Below, one piece after another: positions 39,549 to 51,144 of a DNA stretch of 64,000 nt (within the stretch, counting starts at the first letter, position 1; every line of letters begins with the position of its first letter). Both the position numbers and the translations under genes were made by a program. The stretch is from positions 1 through 64,000 of the forward strand of contig JASGKY010000008.1 of NCBI GenBank assembly GCA_049840435.1, in the 5' to 3' direction. Source of the DNA: JADLHS01 sp049840435 (GTDB lineage Bacteria > Verrucomicrobiota > Verrucomicrobiia > Limisphaerales > JADLHS01). The notes under the pieces were generated by a model, which saw only the letters and a list, made by a program, of their open reading frames with translations, was not told where the DNA came from and did not search any database.

Positions 39549-40394
39549 ATGATTGAGTTTCTCGGAAAATTCCATCCGCTGCTTGTCCACCTGCCCATCG
39601 GCTTTCTCCTGTTATTGGCCACGCTGGAATGGCTAGCCTTGCGCCCCGGCTGGAAAGAACTGACCACCGCCAACCGGGTCATTCTGCTCCTGACAATTCC
39701 CGCCTCGCTGGCCAGCGTGATCTGCGGCTGGCTGCTGGCGGCCCATGGCGGCTACGACGCCACCGCGCTCTTCTGGCATCGCTGGCTCGGCTCCGGCGTG
39801 GCCGCCGCGACCATCCTTCTTTGGATCATCCGGCAACGCGGCTGGATGACGGCGTATCGGCGCAGCTTGTTTGTGACACTTGTGCTGCTCACGGTAGCCA
39901 GCCACTTCGGCGGTTCGCTCACGCATGGCAGTGATTTTCTAGCGTGGCCCAAGGCGCGTCCGGCGGAAACCGGGCCGTTGACGGAAGAACAACTGCTCAC
40001 GCAGCCTGCATACGCGACAGTCATTCACCCCATCATTGATAAGTATTGCGTTAGTTGTCACGGTGCGGACAAGGCCAAGGGCGGTTTGCGCATGGACACC
40101 GCCGCCCTGCTGGTCAAGGGCGGCGATTCGGGGCCGCCCCTCGAACCACCCGGCGCGGAATACAGCCTGCTGGGTAACCGCCTTAATCTGCCGACCGACG
40201 ACGATGATCATATGCCGCCAGAGGGCAAGCCGCAGTTATCCGCGGCACAGCTAACGATCGTAAAGTGGTGGCTGGATTCCGGCGCAAAGACTGACGCCAC
40301 CCCGCTCAGCGTGCTCAAGCCGACTCCGGAAATTTTACGCGAGATCCAATCCGCGATGGTCAAGCCCTCCTCCGCTCGGGCCGAGGCCAAATGA
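39549..40394 (+). CDS. DUF2231 membrane protein with planctomycete-type cytochrome c domain
   Basis: The start at 39549 gives MIEFLGKFHPLLVHLPIGFL, the DUF2231 opening with its conserved F-H-P-x-x-V-H-x-P. The 76-residue extension to 39321 has no conserved feature. Four membrane helices are followed by a cytochrome domain with one heme site CVSCH (DKYCVSCHGADKAKGGLRMD) and DDHMPPEGKPQLS, where Met is the likely sixth ligand, as in PSCyt1/DUF1924-like proteins. The protein probably passes electrons at the periplasmic face. It is divergent from the cytochrome c maturation operon, its supplier of heme attachment. Confidence 0.87.
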   Translation: MIEFLGKFHPLLVHLPIGFLLLLATLEWLALRPGWKELTTANRVILLLTIPASLASVICGWLLAAHGGYDATALFWHRWLGSGVAAATILLWIIRQRGWMTAYRRSLFVTLVLLTVASHFGGSLTHGSDFLAWPKARPAETGPLTEEQLLTQPAYATVIHPIIDKYCVSCHGADKAKGGLRMDTAALLVKGGDSGPPLEPPGAEYSLLGNRLNLPTDDDDHMPPEGKPQLSAAQLTIVKWWLDSGAKTDATPLSVLKPTPEILREIQSAMVKPSSARAEAK

Positions 40395-40435
40395 TTTGCC
40401 GGGATTCCCAACCCTAACACGCTCGTTCGATCTTT

Positions 40436-41059
40436 ATGCTACATAGTGAATTCATCCCCGCCGCCACCCCCGGCTCAAAACATCTGATGGTCATGCTGCA
40501 CGGTCTTGGCGACAGCATTGAAGGCTACCGCTGGTTGCCCGAAGCGATGCGCCTGCCTTGGCTGAACTATCTGCTCGTCAACGCGCCGGACGATTACTAC
40601 GGCGGCTACTCATGGTTTGATTTTCAAGGCGACATGATTCCCGGCGTGCATCGCAGTCGGAAGATGTTGACGGAATTACTCGATGCCCACCGCGCCAAAG
40701 GCTTCCCAACCGAACTCACCACGCTTGGTGGCTTCTCGCAAGGTTGCCTCATGACGATGGAGATGGGTTTTCATTATCCGCATCGTTTTGCCGGACTTAT
40801 CGGCATCAGCGGCTGGATTTCCGAACTGGATAAAGCGCTGAAGGAATTGCCGCCGCTTGCCAAGCAACAACGCTTCCTGGTCACGCATGGCACGCACGAC
40901 CCGGTGGTCTTCTTCGATCGCACGCGCAAACAGATTCAACAATGCCAGGCTGCGGGGCTGAACATCGAGTGGCATGAGTTCATGAAGCCGCACACCATCG
41001 CCGGCGAAGAAGAGATGCGCGTGATCCGGAAATTCGTAACGACGGGTGCAGGTAAATAG
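40436..41059 (+). CDS. Alpha/beta-hydrolase, phospholipase/carboxylesterase family
   Basis: This 207-residue esterase has the oxyanion segment MVMLHGLGDSIEGYRWLPEA, the nucleophile elbow GGFSQGCLMTMEMG (Ser of GFSQG), the acid Asp in THGTHDPVVFF and the catalytic His in MKPHTIAGEEE. The layout matches short-chain carboxylesterases of the YpfH/lysophospholipase group. There is no signal peptide, so it is cytoplasmic. It lies 41 bases after the DUF2231-cytochrome gene in the same direction and may be co-transcribed. The physiological ester is unknown. Confidence 0.9.
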   Translation: MLHSEFIPAATPGSKHLMVMLHGLGDSIEGYRWLPEAMRLPWLNYLLVNAPDDYYGGYSWFDFQGDMIPGVHRSRKMLTELLDAHRAKGFPTELTTLGGFSQGCLMTMEMGFHYPHRFAGLIGISGWISELDKALKELPPLAKQQRFLVTHGTHDPVVFFDRTRKQIQQCQAAGLNIEWHEFMKPHTIAGEEEMRVIRKFVTTGAGK

Positions 41060-41074
41060 CCCACCTGCCCCGTC
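41041..41074. terminator. Stem-loop at the convergent gene end
   Basis: GACGGG-T-GCAGGT pairs with ACCTGC-CCCGTC: twelve base pairs with one bulged T and a 9-base loop containing the esterase stop codon. No T-tract follows on either strand, so it is a possible transcript-end stabiliser rather than a classic terminator. Confidence 0.4.
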
Positions 41075-41112
41075 GCCACATTTAACTCAGCACAACCAGC
41101 CGCGCCCAAGCC

Positions 41113-44100
41113 TTACGGGGCAACCTTGCCGCGATAGTAACGTTGATCATTCGTGGCGGGTTCGCTGAACAGAATCGGCGCCGCTCCGGTATGCACAGGC
41201 GTCCAATGCCCCGAACTCAGATTTGTGGAAACTTCGATGACATAGTTTGATGCAGTCGTGCCCGTGAGTGTAAATTGCATCTGCTGGTTCGTCACACTAA
41301 ACAACGTCAACGTCGGAGCACTGGCTGACAGTCCAGCGAGCGGTGCGACGACTCCCGAGATAGCAAAGTCTGGCGCAGCGCCGTCCACCACATCGTAGAG
41401 ATACCAAGTCCCGGTATCGGAAGTAGTGTTGTAATTGACGATGCGAAAGACAACGTTCGTGCCCGGCCCGACATTTTGCAACGTGGACACGGCAGACAAA
41501 TCAATCGCCGGCAGCGAGAACCCGGAATTTCCGGCTGTATAGGTATTGGTAACCAAATCTACAAACCCACCCGCGCCGATCTGGTATTGCACCACCCCGT
41601 TGGTCGGCCCGGTGCTGGAACGGCGATAATCAAACCGGCTCACGGCCGTGAATGAAACTCTGAAACCTGCATTTGCCGCGATGGAACAGGTGACAAAATT
41701 ATTCGAAGTCACAGCCGCCGCAGCGGTGAGTGCATTAAAGCTATTGCCACCCCATGCCCCACCTGACGCCGCGGAGCCACTCGGTGCCGACACCCGCACC
41801 GCGCGTCAGTCCTACGACCGTTACGTTGGGCGCACTGGTAGTCGCGGCGAACGGAGAAATCCCATAACTACTTTGACCGCTCACATCCCACCCCGCCAAC
41901 ACGCCGGTGTAGTTGTCGCCGCCACCGCCGCTGTTGGTGGCAGTAATCGAAGTAAGATCACTGGCGGTATTGTTAAGAGTATTCGTGTCGCCGCCCGTAG
42001 CTACGGAAGCCAGGTTCGTCAGGCTCGCCGGCGCATTCGACGCAACCGTCACTGTCAAGGTAATGGCCGGATAAGCCGCATTGGCAGTGAGCACATCCGC
42101 ACGCGTCGCTGTTAACGTGCCGAGCGTAATGCTCCACCCCGAGCCAGTCATCGCCGTGGCCGTGAGGCCAGCGGGTAAGACATCCACCACACTTACCGCC
42201 CCCGTGGTCGCAAGCGAGCCGACATTTGTGACGGTGATGGTGTAAGTTCGCCCGGCATCGCCTTGCGCAAAACTGCCCGCATGCGACTTCAAGATGGCGA
42301 GATCAATACCAGTCGCCACTGGCGGATTGGTCACCACCGAGCTGCGTGGATTAGGAACGCCTGTGCTGAAATCAGCGGCGTTATCATCCGTATCGGTCGC
42401 GCCGGCGTTGTTACGGAAAATAGCTGCTGCGTTACCTCCCGTCGGAGCCGCCCCGCTACCTTCATACGCGCCCGCCGTGCCGTAGCCGACAAAGTCCGCG
42501 ATGGTCACGCCCCCCACCGGATTTGCTCCGCTCAGGGCGACTTGATTGGTCACCAGCGCTAGCTTGCCGTTGGAGCCACTGACATTGATGTTGTTCGTCA
42601 CATTCGCTACCGGCAGCAGCGAACCATTCGCACCGCTCGATGAAAGCTGCACGAGATAATAGCCGCCGCCGGGAATCGTTCCGGTCAAGTTGCCCACCTG
42701 CCAAGTGCTCCCCGAGGCGCTGGCATATTGCACCGACCAGCCATTGACACTCGCCGGAAGGCTGCCGGGATTGAACAACTCGACATAATCGTTCCGATAC
42801 GTCGCCCCGGAATTGCCCCCACCGCCGTAAATCTGACTGATGACAACATTCGCGGCGGTGCCGGAATTCACGGTCAAAACCGCTGGGGCGCTCGTGACTG
42901 AGCCGGCAAAATTCGTCACCACCACCGAGTAGCTGGCTGCATCGCTGCTCTGCGCACTGGCGATGGCATACGTCACATTCGTAGCAGCAAGAATCGCGAT
43001 ACCATTGGACTGCCATTGATAATGCAGCGGTGCGGCACCGATGGCTGACACGCTGAACGCTGCCGGACTTCCCGTCACTACCGTCAAGCTCGCCGGCGAG
43101 CGCGAAAATCACCGGCGCAATCACCACAGTGAGAGTGGCCACCGAACTCGTCACGCTGCCAGAGGCATTGGTAATTGTAACAAAATAATTACCGCCATCG
43201 GCTGCCGTCGCTGCGCCCAAGTTGTAAGCGCTGTTAGTTGCGGCAACGATCGCGACCGAGTTGGAAAACCATTGATAGTAGAGCGGTGCATCGCCAATAA
43301 CGCTCACGGAAAATCCGGCCGGATCACCAAAAACCACCGTTTGACTCTGCGGTTGCGCTGTGATGAGCGGCGCATATCCGGCCCCGCAACACACCGTCGC
43401 GTTGATGGTGAGCGAATCCACCCACCACCCAGCCCCACCCACGCTGGTGTCCGTGCCGCTACGCCAGCGAAATTGCACGTTCTGCCCAGCAGCGGAACTC
43501 GGCAGATTTACCAGCACCGTGCTGAACGTAGCATTCGTGCCACTCCAACCGGCACGGCTGCCCAGCGCATTGGCCGAGTTCAATGTAGCGTTGTAGCCGC
43601 CGCTCACAAAACTACCCCCAGCGGTCACGATATCCTCAAACGCACCCGCACCAATCTTGATCTCCAGCACGCCACCATCGTAGCCCGTTTCAAAACCATA
43701 ACGATGGCGGAAGGACAGCTGCGCCGCCCCCGGAAACAACGTATACGCCGCGGACACCAGCTCATTTGAACCCTTCGTCGTAGCATCCGGAGAGAAGACT
43801 GCGTTCGGAGCCGTGTCGCTGGACGCCGTGGTCGTCGTCCAAACTGATTGTCCGCCCCCGGCGGCAGTACCTCCAGTTCAACGGCAACGTCGGCGCGGGC
43901 ACGCCATCAAAATCTTGCGCAAAAACCGGCGCGAATTGTCCCAACGGAATTGAGAACGACACCTGCCCGTAATTAGTCGCGCCATCCGTCAGATTAAAGG
44001 TAGCAACAATACTTCCTCCGCACGCGCCGCTGGCCGTAAAGGAGAATGCCTGCGTCACGGCACCGCCGCCCGCAACCAGCGCCCCAAAGCTTTGTGCGCC

Positions 44101-46795
44101 ACTTGGAACAGTAACGCCCCCCGAGGCCAGCAACGTAGCAACCAGATTCGTAGTGTTGGCCGTGCCGACATTGCGTAACGCAAAGTTGACGGTAACGGTT
44201 TCATTCGGGTCCACGGCGCTGTTCGGCGCCGCGCAACTTTCCGCCGCCAGCGCATAGCCAGCGCCGGAAATCGCCGGGCCGGTGGTCTCCGCAGCATTAT
44301 AGATCACCAACGCGTAATCCTGATCTACTGTCGGCGCTTCGTTTGGCACACCGTCCGAGTTGATGTTCGCCGCCGTGACCGTGACGACAAAGGTGCCGCT
44401 AACGCCGGCCGGAATAAACACGCTTTCCAAGTTGTTCTTCGCATCCGCCGCACCGCCCGCGGCCGAGACGCCGCCGCTGAAAACATTTCCTTTATAGGTG
44501 TTGCCGCCAACCGTAACAGTGAGATCAAGGTCGTTGTTGTAGGCGTTGCCGGTGGTGCTACCGGGCGCGTCCGTCCAAGCCAACGTAACCCGGAACGGTT
44601 TGCCGGAATCAACGACCGCCCCAGTGATGGTCCGCGTCTGCCCGGAAGCGGTGAACTTGTCCGCGCTCATTTGATCGCGCAGCACACGCGCCGCGCCATC
44701 GAACGCCGTGCCAAGATTCACACTCCCCATCCCTTGATTCGGGGACGGTAAATTATCACCCGCGCTCGTGCCGGTCATGTAACGAGCGGAGTTGACCAGG
44801 AACGCCTTGGTCATCGCCGGACTCGGCGGTGTCAGTGCCGCGTTAATGAAATACTGCCGCAACAGTGCGCACGCCCCCGCCACCCCCGGCGTGGAGTGAC
44901 TCGTGCCTGAAGACGTGGAATAAAACTGCTGCCCGAGCGGAAAGAAATTATTCGCGCTGCCGACCATACCGCCACCCGGCAAAGCACATACTCCCGTGCC
45001 TTCAAAACAGGAAATCGCCGTGCCCGTTCCGCTGGTAGTCAACACACTCTGACCGACGCCGCCGGTGACGTGTGTGCCCGGAGCGACGAGATCAGGCTTC
45101 TGCCGCCCATCGGCGCACGGCCCGCGACTGGAGAAGCTCGCAATATCATTCGCGCTGTTTGCTTCAGTATCCGGCGTGGAGCAGCCATCGTTGCCGGTCG
45201 AACTGTTGCCGCCGTTGGCCGTCGCGTGGGAATGCACATTTTCCGCCGCCCCCACGACAATGACGTTTTTCGCCGTGCCGGGTGAGCCGACCGTGCCCGC
45301 GCTTGACCCCGCGTTGCCCGCCGCAAAGCAGAACACCATTTCTTGATTCCCCGCCGAAGCCACCGCCGAACCGCTCGGTTGCGCATCGCGCACCAACGCA
45401 TCGTAAGCTTGCGAATCCGAATCATAATCGCCCGCCGTATCCGCACCCCAACTGTTGTTGCTGACACGCGCGCCATCGCGATACGCCCGCGCCGCGAGAT
45501 TTGGATAACTCGGGCTGGTGAAGGAACTCGTATCGAAGACGACAGACGAACCGACCTTCACGAACGGACAAATGCCAAGGCCATAGTGATAGCCAGCCGA
45601 GTCCAGGTGAGGCGCGGTGCTCATATCATTGAAGCCACCGATGATGTGGGCGTTGAGATTACCGTGCCCGTCGCAGCCTTGCAGCGTGCTGCCAGTATTC
45701 GCCGTGCCTTCGAGCCGCGAGTAAGCCACGCGCGATCCGAGTCCGGGCACGCCAGTTTTATACAGCCCGAAGTGGCCGACGCTTGTTGTGCCGTTATCAA
45801 TACCGCTGTCGCTCACATCCACGACAAAACCGGAGGCGTCAAACTGCGCCTGCGCGAAACCTTTGCCTGCGAGCCAGGCGAGGTAACCCGGACCGCTCGG
45901 CACATTACCGGTCAGATTGCCTGCCATGATCTGCCCCTGCCGTTCATCGCGCCGCCTGCGCTCGACATAGGGACGGATGGAAACCACTTCCGGTTGCGCC
46001 GAAAGTTTCGCGATGTTTTCCGGCGCGAGGCGGACGACCAGGTTCAAATAATTCAACAAACGATACTCCTGCTGGATCGGTGCCAGTCTTGAGCTGATCA
46101 ATCAAGGCGAGGGTCGCCGCATTCGCTTCGGCATCTTCCACCAATTGGATGGCGTACAAATTCGTGTCAGGCGTGACAACATTCCCCTTCGCGTCCACCG
46201 CCCGAGCACGCGGATGCAGCTTGTAGTCGTTGGCATAATCGCCTTCCCACTGGAGATAAGTGACGGAGTTGGCCCACGCCTGCAACTTGGCAAGTGCCAG
46301 ATGGTCGCCACGCACTAGATAAGCATTCTGCGGCACATAATGAACAACACTCACCCCGGTCGCTTCCAAGGCTTCGCGCCATTCAGGTTTAATTGGCCCG
46401 ACGAATTGCACCAGATGCAGCTTTTTGCCAGCGAAAGCCGCGACCGTTTTGCGCAAGGCCACCACCTCGGTTGCCCGCGTATCCAACGCCCCGGCGTTCA
46501 ACTCGATGAAGTCGGTTTCATCGACACCCTCAACCTGATCCCGCTTCAGGGTGGCAGTGGCGGGCGCAATGTCCGTTTCAAACAACTGGAAGCTGCCGTA
46601 GTCGGCAAGCAAATGTGCGCCCTGCGCCGTGAGTTCCGCCGCAGCAGCAGGATCGCTTACGCGGATCTTATGCGGACGGGCAAACGCGGAGTTGCGGGAG
46701 AAAATAACGGCTAGTGAAAGGACGAGAATTCTGAGGACTCGGACCTGCACTGCCCCGGACGAAGAACGACTTTTAGGATTCACTTCTTTTCGCAA
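41113..46795 (-). CDS. Giant secreted subtilase with Ig-like, lamin-tail and DUF11 modules (about four frame breaks)
   Basis: One continuous protein of about 1,890 residues is seen across frames that change near 46090, 43875, 43093 and 41795. From the N-terminus: a signal peptide (LVLSLAVIFSRNSAFA), a prodomain-like region, and a peptidase S8 domain with Asp in VVDVSDSGIDNG, His in CDGHGNLNAHIIGG and Ser in SSGTSHSTPGVAGA. A P-domain-like beta module (FRVTLAWTDAPG) is next, then a CARDB-like stretch and two Ig-like repeats (each ending YYQWFSN or HYQWQSN). The last parts are a lamin-tail domain (VISQIYGGGGNSGATYRNDY), a DUF11 repeat (TYTITVTNVGSLATTGAVSV) and a C-terminal sandwich ending VEVSTNLSSGHWTPV. 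It is probably a surface or secreted protease; the breaks are single-base. Confidence 0.82.
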
Positions 46796-46882
46796 ATGCT
46801 ACGCCCATTCCGCCCCCTGTCGAGTCTGGAGCGGACGCCGACACAAACATGTTACAAAGCGGTTTACTTAACCAAGCCTGGC

Positions 46883-49386
46883 TCAGAATGAGATGAACTG
46901 CAGCACCTGCACTTCTTTCTTCAGCACCAATTGAAAGGCGTTATCGTGAATCTGCACATCTAACGCGCCCCGTGGTTGGTAATGATCCCATAAAACCCGG
47001 CCGTTCTTGGGGCTGATGCGACGAATGCGAACATAGGGTTTCGACTCCAAACCGAGCGCCGCCAAGTTCTCATCGAACTCATCGCCATCATCGCGCGGCG
47101 GCGTGTAGGACAGCGTGTAGATGTATTTTCCAGAAAGATAAGCGATCCGCCCTCCCATCGAATGTTTCCAAATCTCCTTACCGTTCTTCGGGTCGAGTTT
47201 CAATACAATGTCATTCGGACTGCTGGTAACATCGATCTGCCGCGAATACTTGATCTTATCCGGACTGGCGGTGGTGGTATTCAGATAAATCATCCCCGAT
47301 TCATCAAAATACATCCCGGTGATGCCCACGGACGGCAACCGCCACCGTGCATTGCCACTAGCCAAATCGAAAGCGCTCAACACGCCTTGATCAAAAACAT
47401 AAAGGGTATCACCCCGCTCCACCACCGGACCGAGCCCGTTTCTTTCGGCTTCATCAAAATCCAAAAAGCTGCCACCGCCCGCGATGGGAAACATCAACGT
47501 GCTCGACCATTTCTTCTGGTTCTGCAAATCGAACACCAGCAGCGTCGTTCCGGCGACCAACACATTGACCGATTTCTGTGGATAGAACTCCGGCGCGCCC
47601 ACGACATCCCCTTCCCAATCTGCCACCTCCTTGCCACCGCCGAGATGAATCTTCACGTGATACTTGCTGTGGTTCTCACGCACGATATCGCCGCCGCTGT
47701 TGCGCGACATCTCGTTCAGCAACTCGTTCGCGATTTCCATCGAAGCGGCGGCATTCACTGGGCCCTCCAAGGCCGATTTTTTAGGTGCTGCTTTGACCGC
47801 CGAACGGGTCACAATATTCTGCTCTGTCATTTGCACCGTAATCTGCGCAAAGCCGTTTTCTAACGGGATCAACTCAGAATGATCGCGCGCTAAATCCGCA
47901 TCCTCAGCGGCGGCTAGCGCGTTGGCCGTTACGTTACCACCAGCGGATTCATCCGCATCCATCTCATTGAGTGCTTCTTGTTGCCGACGCGCAACCGAGA
48001 TCGTGGCGGGCGCTGCCAGCTTGCCAGCCAGCGGTGCATTTGCCACAGCAGCGCCGAGTTGTTGGGGATTTAGCTTGTTGCTTTTTTTGCTCCCAGCCGC
48101 CGCGAGCATGGCGGCCAGATTTACCGTCGGCGTGGCTGGCTCTTTCTCCCCAATCTCGTCCGCGTCCACTTTTCCATTGGCGAGATTGAAACGCGTTAAA
48201 CTCAAACGCTTCGCGCTAACTGGGGCGCGAAACTCCAAGGTGTCACCCCGCAACACGCCCTCGGAAAAATCACCACTGAATTCAATCTCTTGCTTGGGTT
48301 CGCCGGTGTCCCAATCAAAGCGCCGCGCCTTGTGGCCATCCGCCACCCAGAGATTCCGCCCAAATACCCGCAACTGCTGCGCTCGTTCATGGTCGCGAAT
48401 CAGCTCCCGGGTTGCTTCGTCCACCGATGGGATCTTAAACGTGAATTCGCTTTGGGCCGCCGCTTCTTGCAACGACTTGACTCCCGCGGCGGCTTCTTCG
48501 CCGATCTTCTTCTTGTCGAGCAGATGCCGCAGCCAGACTTGCTTCTTTTGCTTTATGTCGTAACGCGCCAACTTATCGCCGTGGATAAATACCATCTGCC
48601 CGCCCTCGCAAAACGCGCTCATGCCGGACATCGCGGATTCATCTTCAAACCGCAACGTCACTACCGGCCGCGGATGTGACCCAAACCACGCATACCAAAA
48701 CCACACGCCGAGGATCAGGAGGATTACCACTCCGATACTGCCCGCCACCAATCCGACCTTGCGCCAACGCTGACTCTCAACGGCGTCACGCTGTCCAGCA
48801 AACTTAGGCACTGCAATGCCCTGCAGTTCGGCCTTCTCTTTGCACAACGGGGAACATACATAGCCGAACAACACCATGCATTTCGGGCAAATCCCCTTGC
48901 CACACACCACACACTTTGCCGTCACACGCTCAAGCGGGTGCTTGGGACAAAACCGCGTGTCCTTCACATCTTCGAGGTTGGCCGCAGCGGCAGCCGTTCC
49001 ACCACGGCTCAACCGAACTACCGGCGCAGTGGTCGCCACCGGTGGCGGTGGTGCAGGAGCGGCAGCGGCAGGCGACGATGAAATCGTCAGGCGCGGCGGT
49101 GGTGGTGGCGGTGTCTGGGTTACCGGGGCAGAAGTGATCGTCGCTCCCGACGGCGGCGGAGCAATTTCCATCGCTGGAGCAAACCAGATGGTGGCGTCAA
49201 AGCGGTCGGTGACACCGACAATCCAACTGGCCCGATCGCCGGACCAAATTGCTGCAGCACCAGTTCTTGGATGCGCGGCGACAAATCCACCCCACAAGCA
49301 GGACAGGCGAACGTTAGTGGGTTGCGCACCATCTCCGGCGTCGCATCAAAGGCGTATTTCGCGCCGCAATCACAGATGACTTTCAT
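46883..49386 (-). CDS. Membrane protein with N-terminal zinc ribbon, B-box-like zinc finger and PQQ-type propeller (one frame break)
   Basis: The N-terminal frame (start 49386) reads MKVICDCGAKYAFDATPEMV then FACPACGVDL, a C-x-C/C-x-x-C zinc ribbon. After a break between about 49150 and 49215 come a Pro-rich linker and a second Cys/His cluster (FCPKHPLERVTAKCVVCGKG, then ICPKCMVLFGYVCSPLCKE) of B-box/LIM type. A single membrane helix (GLVAGSIGVVILLILGVWFW) and a ~580-residue outer part follow. The outer part has propeller-type blades (DLASGNARWRLPSVGITG; DPKNGKEIWKHSMGGRIA; SPKNGRVLWDHYQPRGAL) with a long insert rich in Ala/Glu. The topology puts zinc fingers in the cytoplasm and the propeller outside. 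The function is unknown; signal transfer or envelope assembly are possibilities. Confidence 0.75.
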
Positions 49387-49392
49387 GACAGA

Positions 49393-50022
49393 TCAGGGTT
49401 TCGGATTCAGCAACACCACGTTCGTGCCCAACGGCAAATCAAACGCCGCAGCCGCCGGCGATTGCTTGATGCTGCCATCGGTAAACATCAAGTTACCGCC
49501 GTACTTGTGATGATTGTTGCCAGGCTTTTGGCCCGCAGCAGAAAACAACGGTTCGCCAGCGCGCTTCGCCAGCGCGTCCACCTGCTTGTCAGTAAGCAAG
49601 GCGGCGTCGGTTTCTCCAGACTGTCGCCCCAGATAGTATGAGTAACTGATGCGACCATGACGCAAGGATTCACCTGGCGGCAATGCGCGGTCCTTGCTGC
49701 CCGGACAGATAAAGATTCCCGTGTCTGCGCAGTATTGTGGCACCAACAACTCCAGCGCGTCCTCGGCACTTGCCGCATTTGTTGGCGCAGGAAACCGGCC
49801 CTCGTGTTCATTCGCAAAAATTTGCAAACCGATGTAAGCCTTTTGGAGGTTGCCTTGGCAACGCTGCTTCTGGTTCAACTGATTCCGCTTCGAACCAAAG
49901 CCATACATCATCGTGAACAGGATGAGCATGAGCGCCAGAGTCACGAGCATTTCCACCAAGGAAAAACCGTTATGCGTTAAAGCTGGCGCAGGACAGAATG
50001 AGTTGGGCGCAGCAGGCTTCAT
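49393..50022 (-). CDS. Pseudopilin with H-X9-DG motif
   Basis: The 209-residue protein has a 19-residue leader and the prepilin motif NGFSLVEMLVTLALMLILFT, with the cleavage site before Phe and Glu at +5. The C-terminal region has HKYGGNLMFTDGS, the H-X9-DG motif. A Cys pair lies in QYCADTGIFICPGSK. It ends 6 bases before the start of the zinc-ribbon/propeller gene, so the two are probably co-transcribed. It is likely a minor pseudopilin of a type II secretion-like machine. Confidence 0.82.
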   Translation of the reverse strand: MKPAAPNSFCPAPALTHNGFSLVEMLVTLALMLILFTMMYGFGSKRNQLNQKQRCQGNLQKAYIGLQIFANEHEGRFPAPTNAASAEDALELLVPQYCADTGIFICPGSKDRALPPGESLRHGRISYSYYLGRQSGETDAALLTDKQVDALAKRAGEPLFSAAGQKPGNNHHKYGGNLMFTDGSIKQSPAAAAFDLPLGTNVVLLNPKP

Positions 50023-50064
50023 GGATTGGTTTTAACCAACCGTTCAATCGCTGGCAACGGCGAT

Positions 50065-50430
50065 TTAGCGTTCTCCTTTACCAGCCGCCACCACCAACCA
50101 TGCCCACCCCACAAGAAAGCCCACCCCACCAATCGGAGTAATTGCACCAAGCCACTTCATATTTGTGACCGCAAGCAAGTAAAGAGAACCCGAAAAAACC
50201 ACGATGCCCCCCAGAAAACTCAGCCAGACACCGGTCAAAACTGGACGCTGCTGTGCCAGCACAAATAACATGACCGTGTGAATGAAATGATATAGAACCG
50301 CCTTTTCCCAGATGATTGCTGTGCCGTTCTGCGCAAGCAAATCCTTAAGGCCATGCGCCCCGAAAGCCCCAAGCGCCACTGCTAAGAACCCGAGTCCCGC
50401 CGCCACCCGCATTGCCGATGTGTTTGTCAT
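50065..50430 (-). CDS. DUF423 family membrane protein
   Basis: The start at 50430 (MTNTSAMRVAAGLGFLAVAL) is chosen over 50511 because it matches the family N-terminus. The 121-residue protein has four membrane helices. Its conserved segments are GFLAVALGAFGAHGLK, WEKAVLYHFIHTVMLFVLAQ, and the final GGVGFLVGWAWLVVAA. DUF423 (YgdD/YwdK) proteins are small inner-membrane proteins of unknown function. It is divergent from the YbaK-like gene. Confidence 0.9.
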   Translation of the reverse strand: MTNTSAMRVAAGLGFLAVALGAFGAHGLKDLLAQNGTAIIWEKAVLYHFIHTVMLFVLAQQRPVLTGVWLSFLGGIVVFSGSLYLLAVTNMKWLGAITPIGGVGFLVGWAWLVVAAGKGER

Positions 50431-50572
50431 AAGATTGTCCGAAAAGTTGGAAGGAGTCTGACACTTCGAATCGCCAGCACCAGCTTGGAAATACGCAACC
50501 GCGGTGAACAACTGTCACTTGCAACTTCCCGGCGCAGGCTTACGGTCTATTGAACCTCACGAAAGGACTTCT

Positions 50573-51034
50573 ATGCCAATCAAAAAGCTAAAAGATTACC
50601 TCGATCAAAACCGAGTGAAATACGTGATCATCAAACACTCTCCCGCGTATACGGCGCAGGAAGTCGCGGCCTCCGCCCACATCTCAGGCCGGGCCATGGC
50701 CAAAGTGGTAATGGTGGAACTGGATGGAAGTCTAGCGATGGCGGTATTGCCAGCGAATCGGAAAGTCGTCTTGCAAGACTTGCGCGAGGTCACCGGCTCC
50801 GAAGATGTGGATTTTGCCTCAGAAGAAATGTTCCGTGATCGCTTCCCGGATTGCGAACTCGGCGCAATGCCGCCCTTCGGCAATCTGTATGGGATGGAAG
50901 TATTCGTGGCACTGGCACTGGTGAGCAACACTGAGATCGCCTTCAATGCCGGCTCACACGAGGAAATCATGAAGCTGGCCTACGCGGACTTTGAGCGGTT
51001 GGTGAAACCGTATGTCATGAGCTTCACCACGTAA
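50573..51034 (+). CDS. YbaK/EbsC-type aminoacyl-tRNA deacylase domain protein
   Basis: The start at 50573 (MPIKKLKDYLDQNRVKYVII) follows a good ribosome-binding site GAAAGGA; the frame upstream is not conserved. The 153-residue protein has the YbaK/ProX fold with GRAMAKVVMVELDGSLAMAV (the conserved Lys of the active site), LPANRKVVLQDLREV and the family GAMPPFGNLYGMEVFV. Such proteins hydrolyse mischarged tRNAs, for example Cys- or Ala-tRNA(Pro). This group, with a trailing VDFASEE and FNAGSHEE, is a common stand-alone version; its exact tRNA target is unknown. Confidence 0.88.
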   Translation: MPIKKLKDYLDQNRVKYVIIKHSPAYTAQEVAASAHISGRAMAKVVMVELDGSLAMAVLPANRKVVLQDLREVTGSEDVDFASEEMFRDRFPDCELGAMPPFGNLYGMEVFVALALVSNTEIAFNAGSHEEIMKLAYADFERLVKPYVMSFTT

Positions 51035-51066
51035 GACGGAACACCGCGGCATTAGACCATCAGTTG

Positions 51067-51106
51067 CAAAAAAACGCGCGCCACCTCAAGCAGAGACGGC
51101 GCGCGC
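51067..51106 (-). terminator. Rho-independent terminator for the minus-strand gene at 51145
   Basis: Read on the minus strand, an 8-base-pair GC stem (GGCGCGCG at 51098-51105 with CGCGCGCC at 51075-51082, 15-base loop) is followed by seven T. It lies 40 bases past the stop of the small secreted protein gene and 33 past the convergent YbaK-like stop. Confidence 0.8.
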
Positions 51107-51144
51107 CGGTTAAGAGATTGTAGTATCAGCGCAATGGCGGAACA

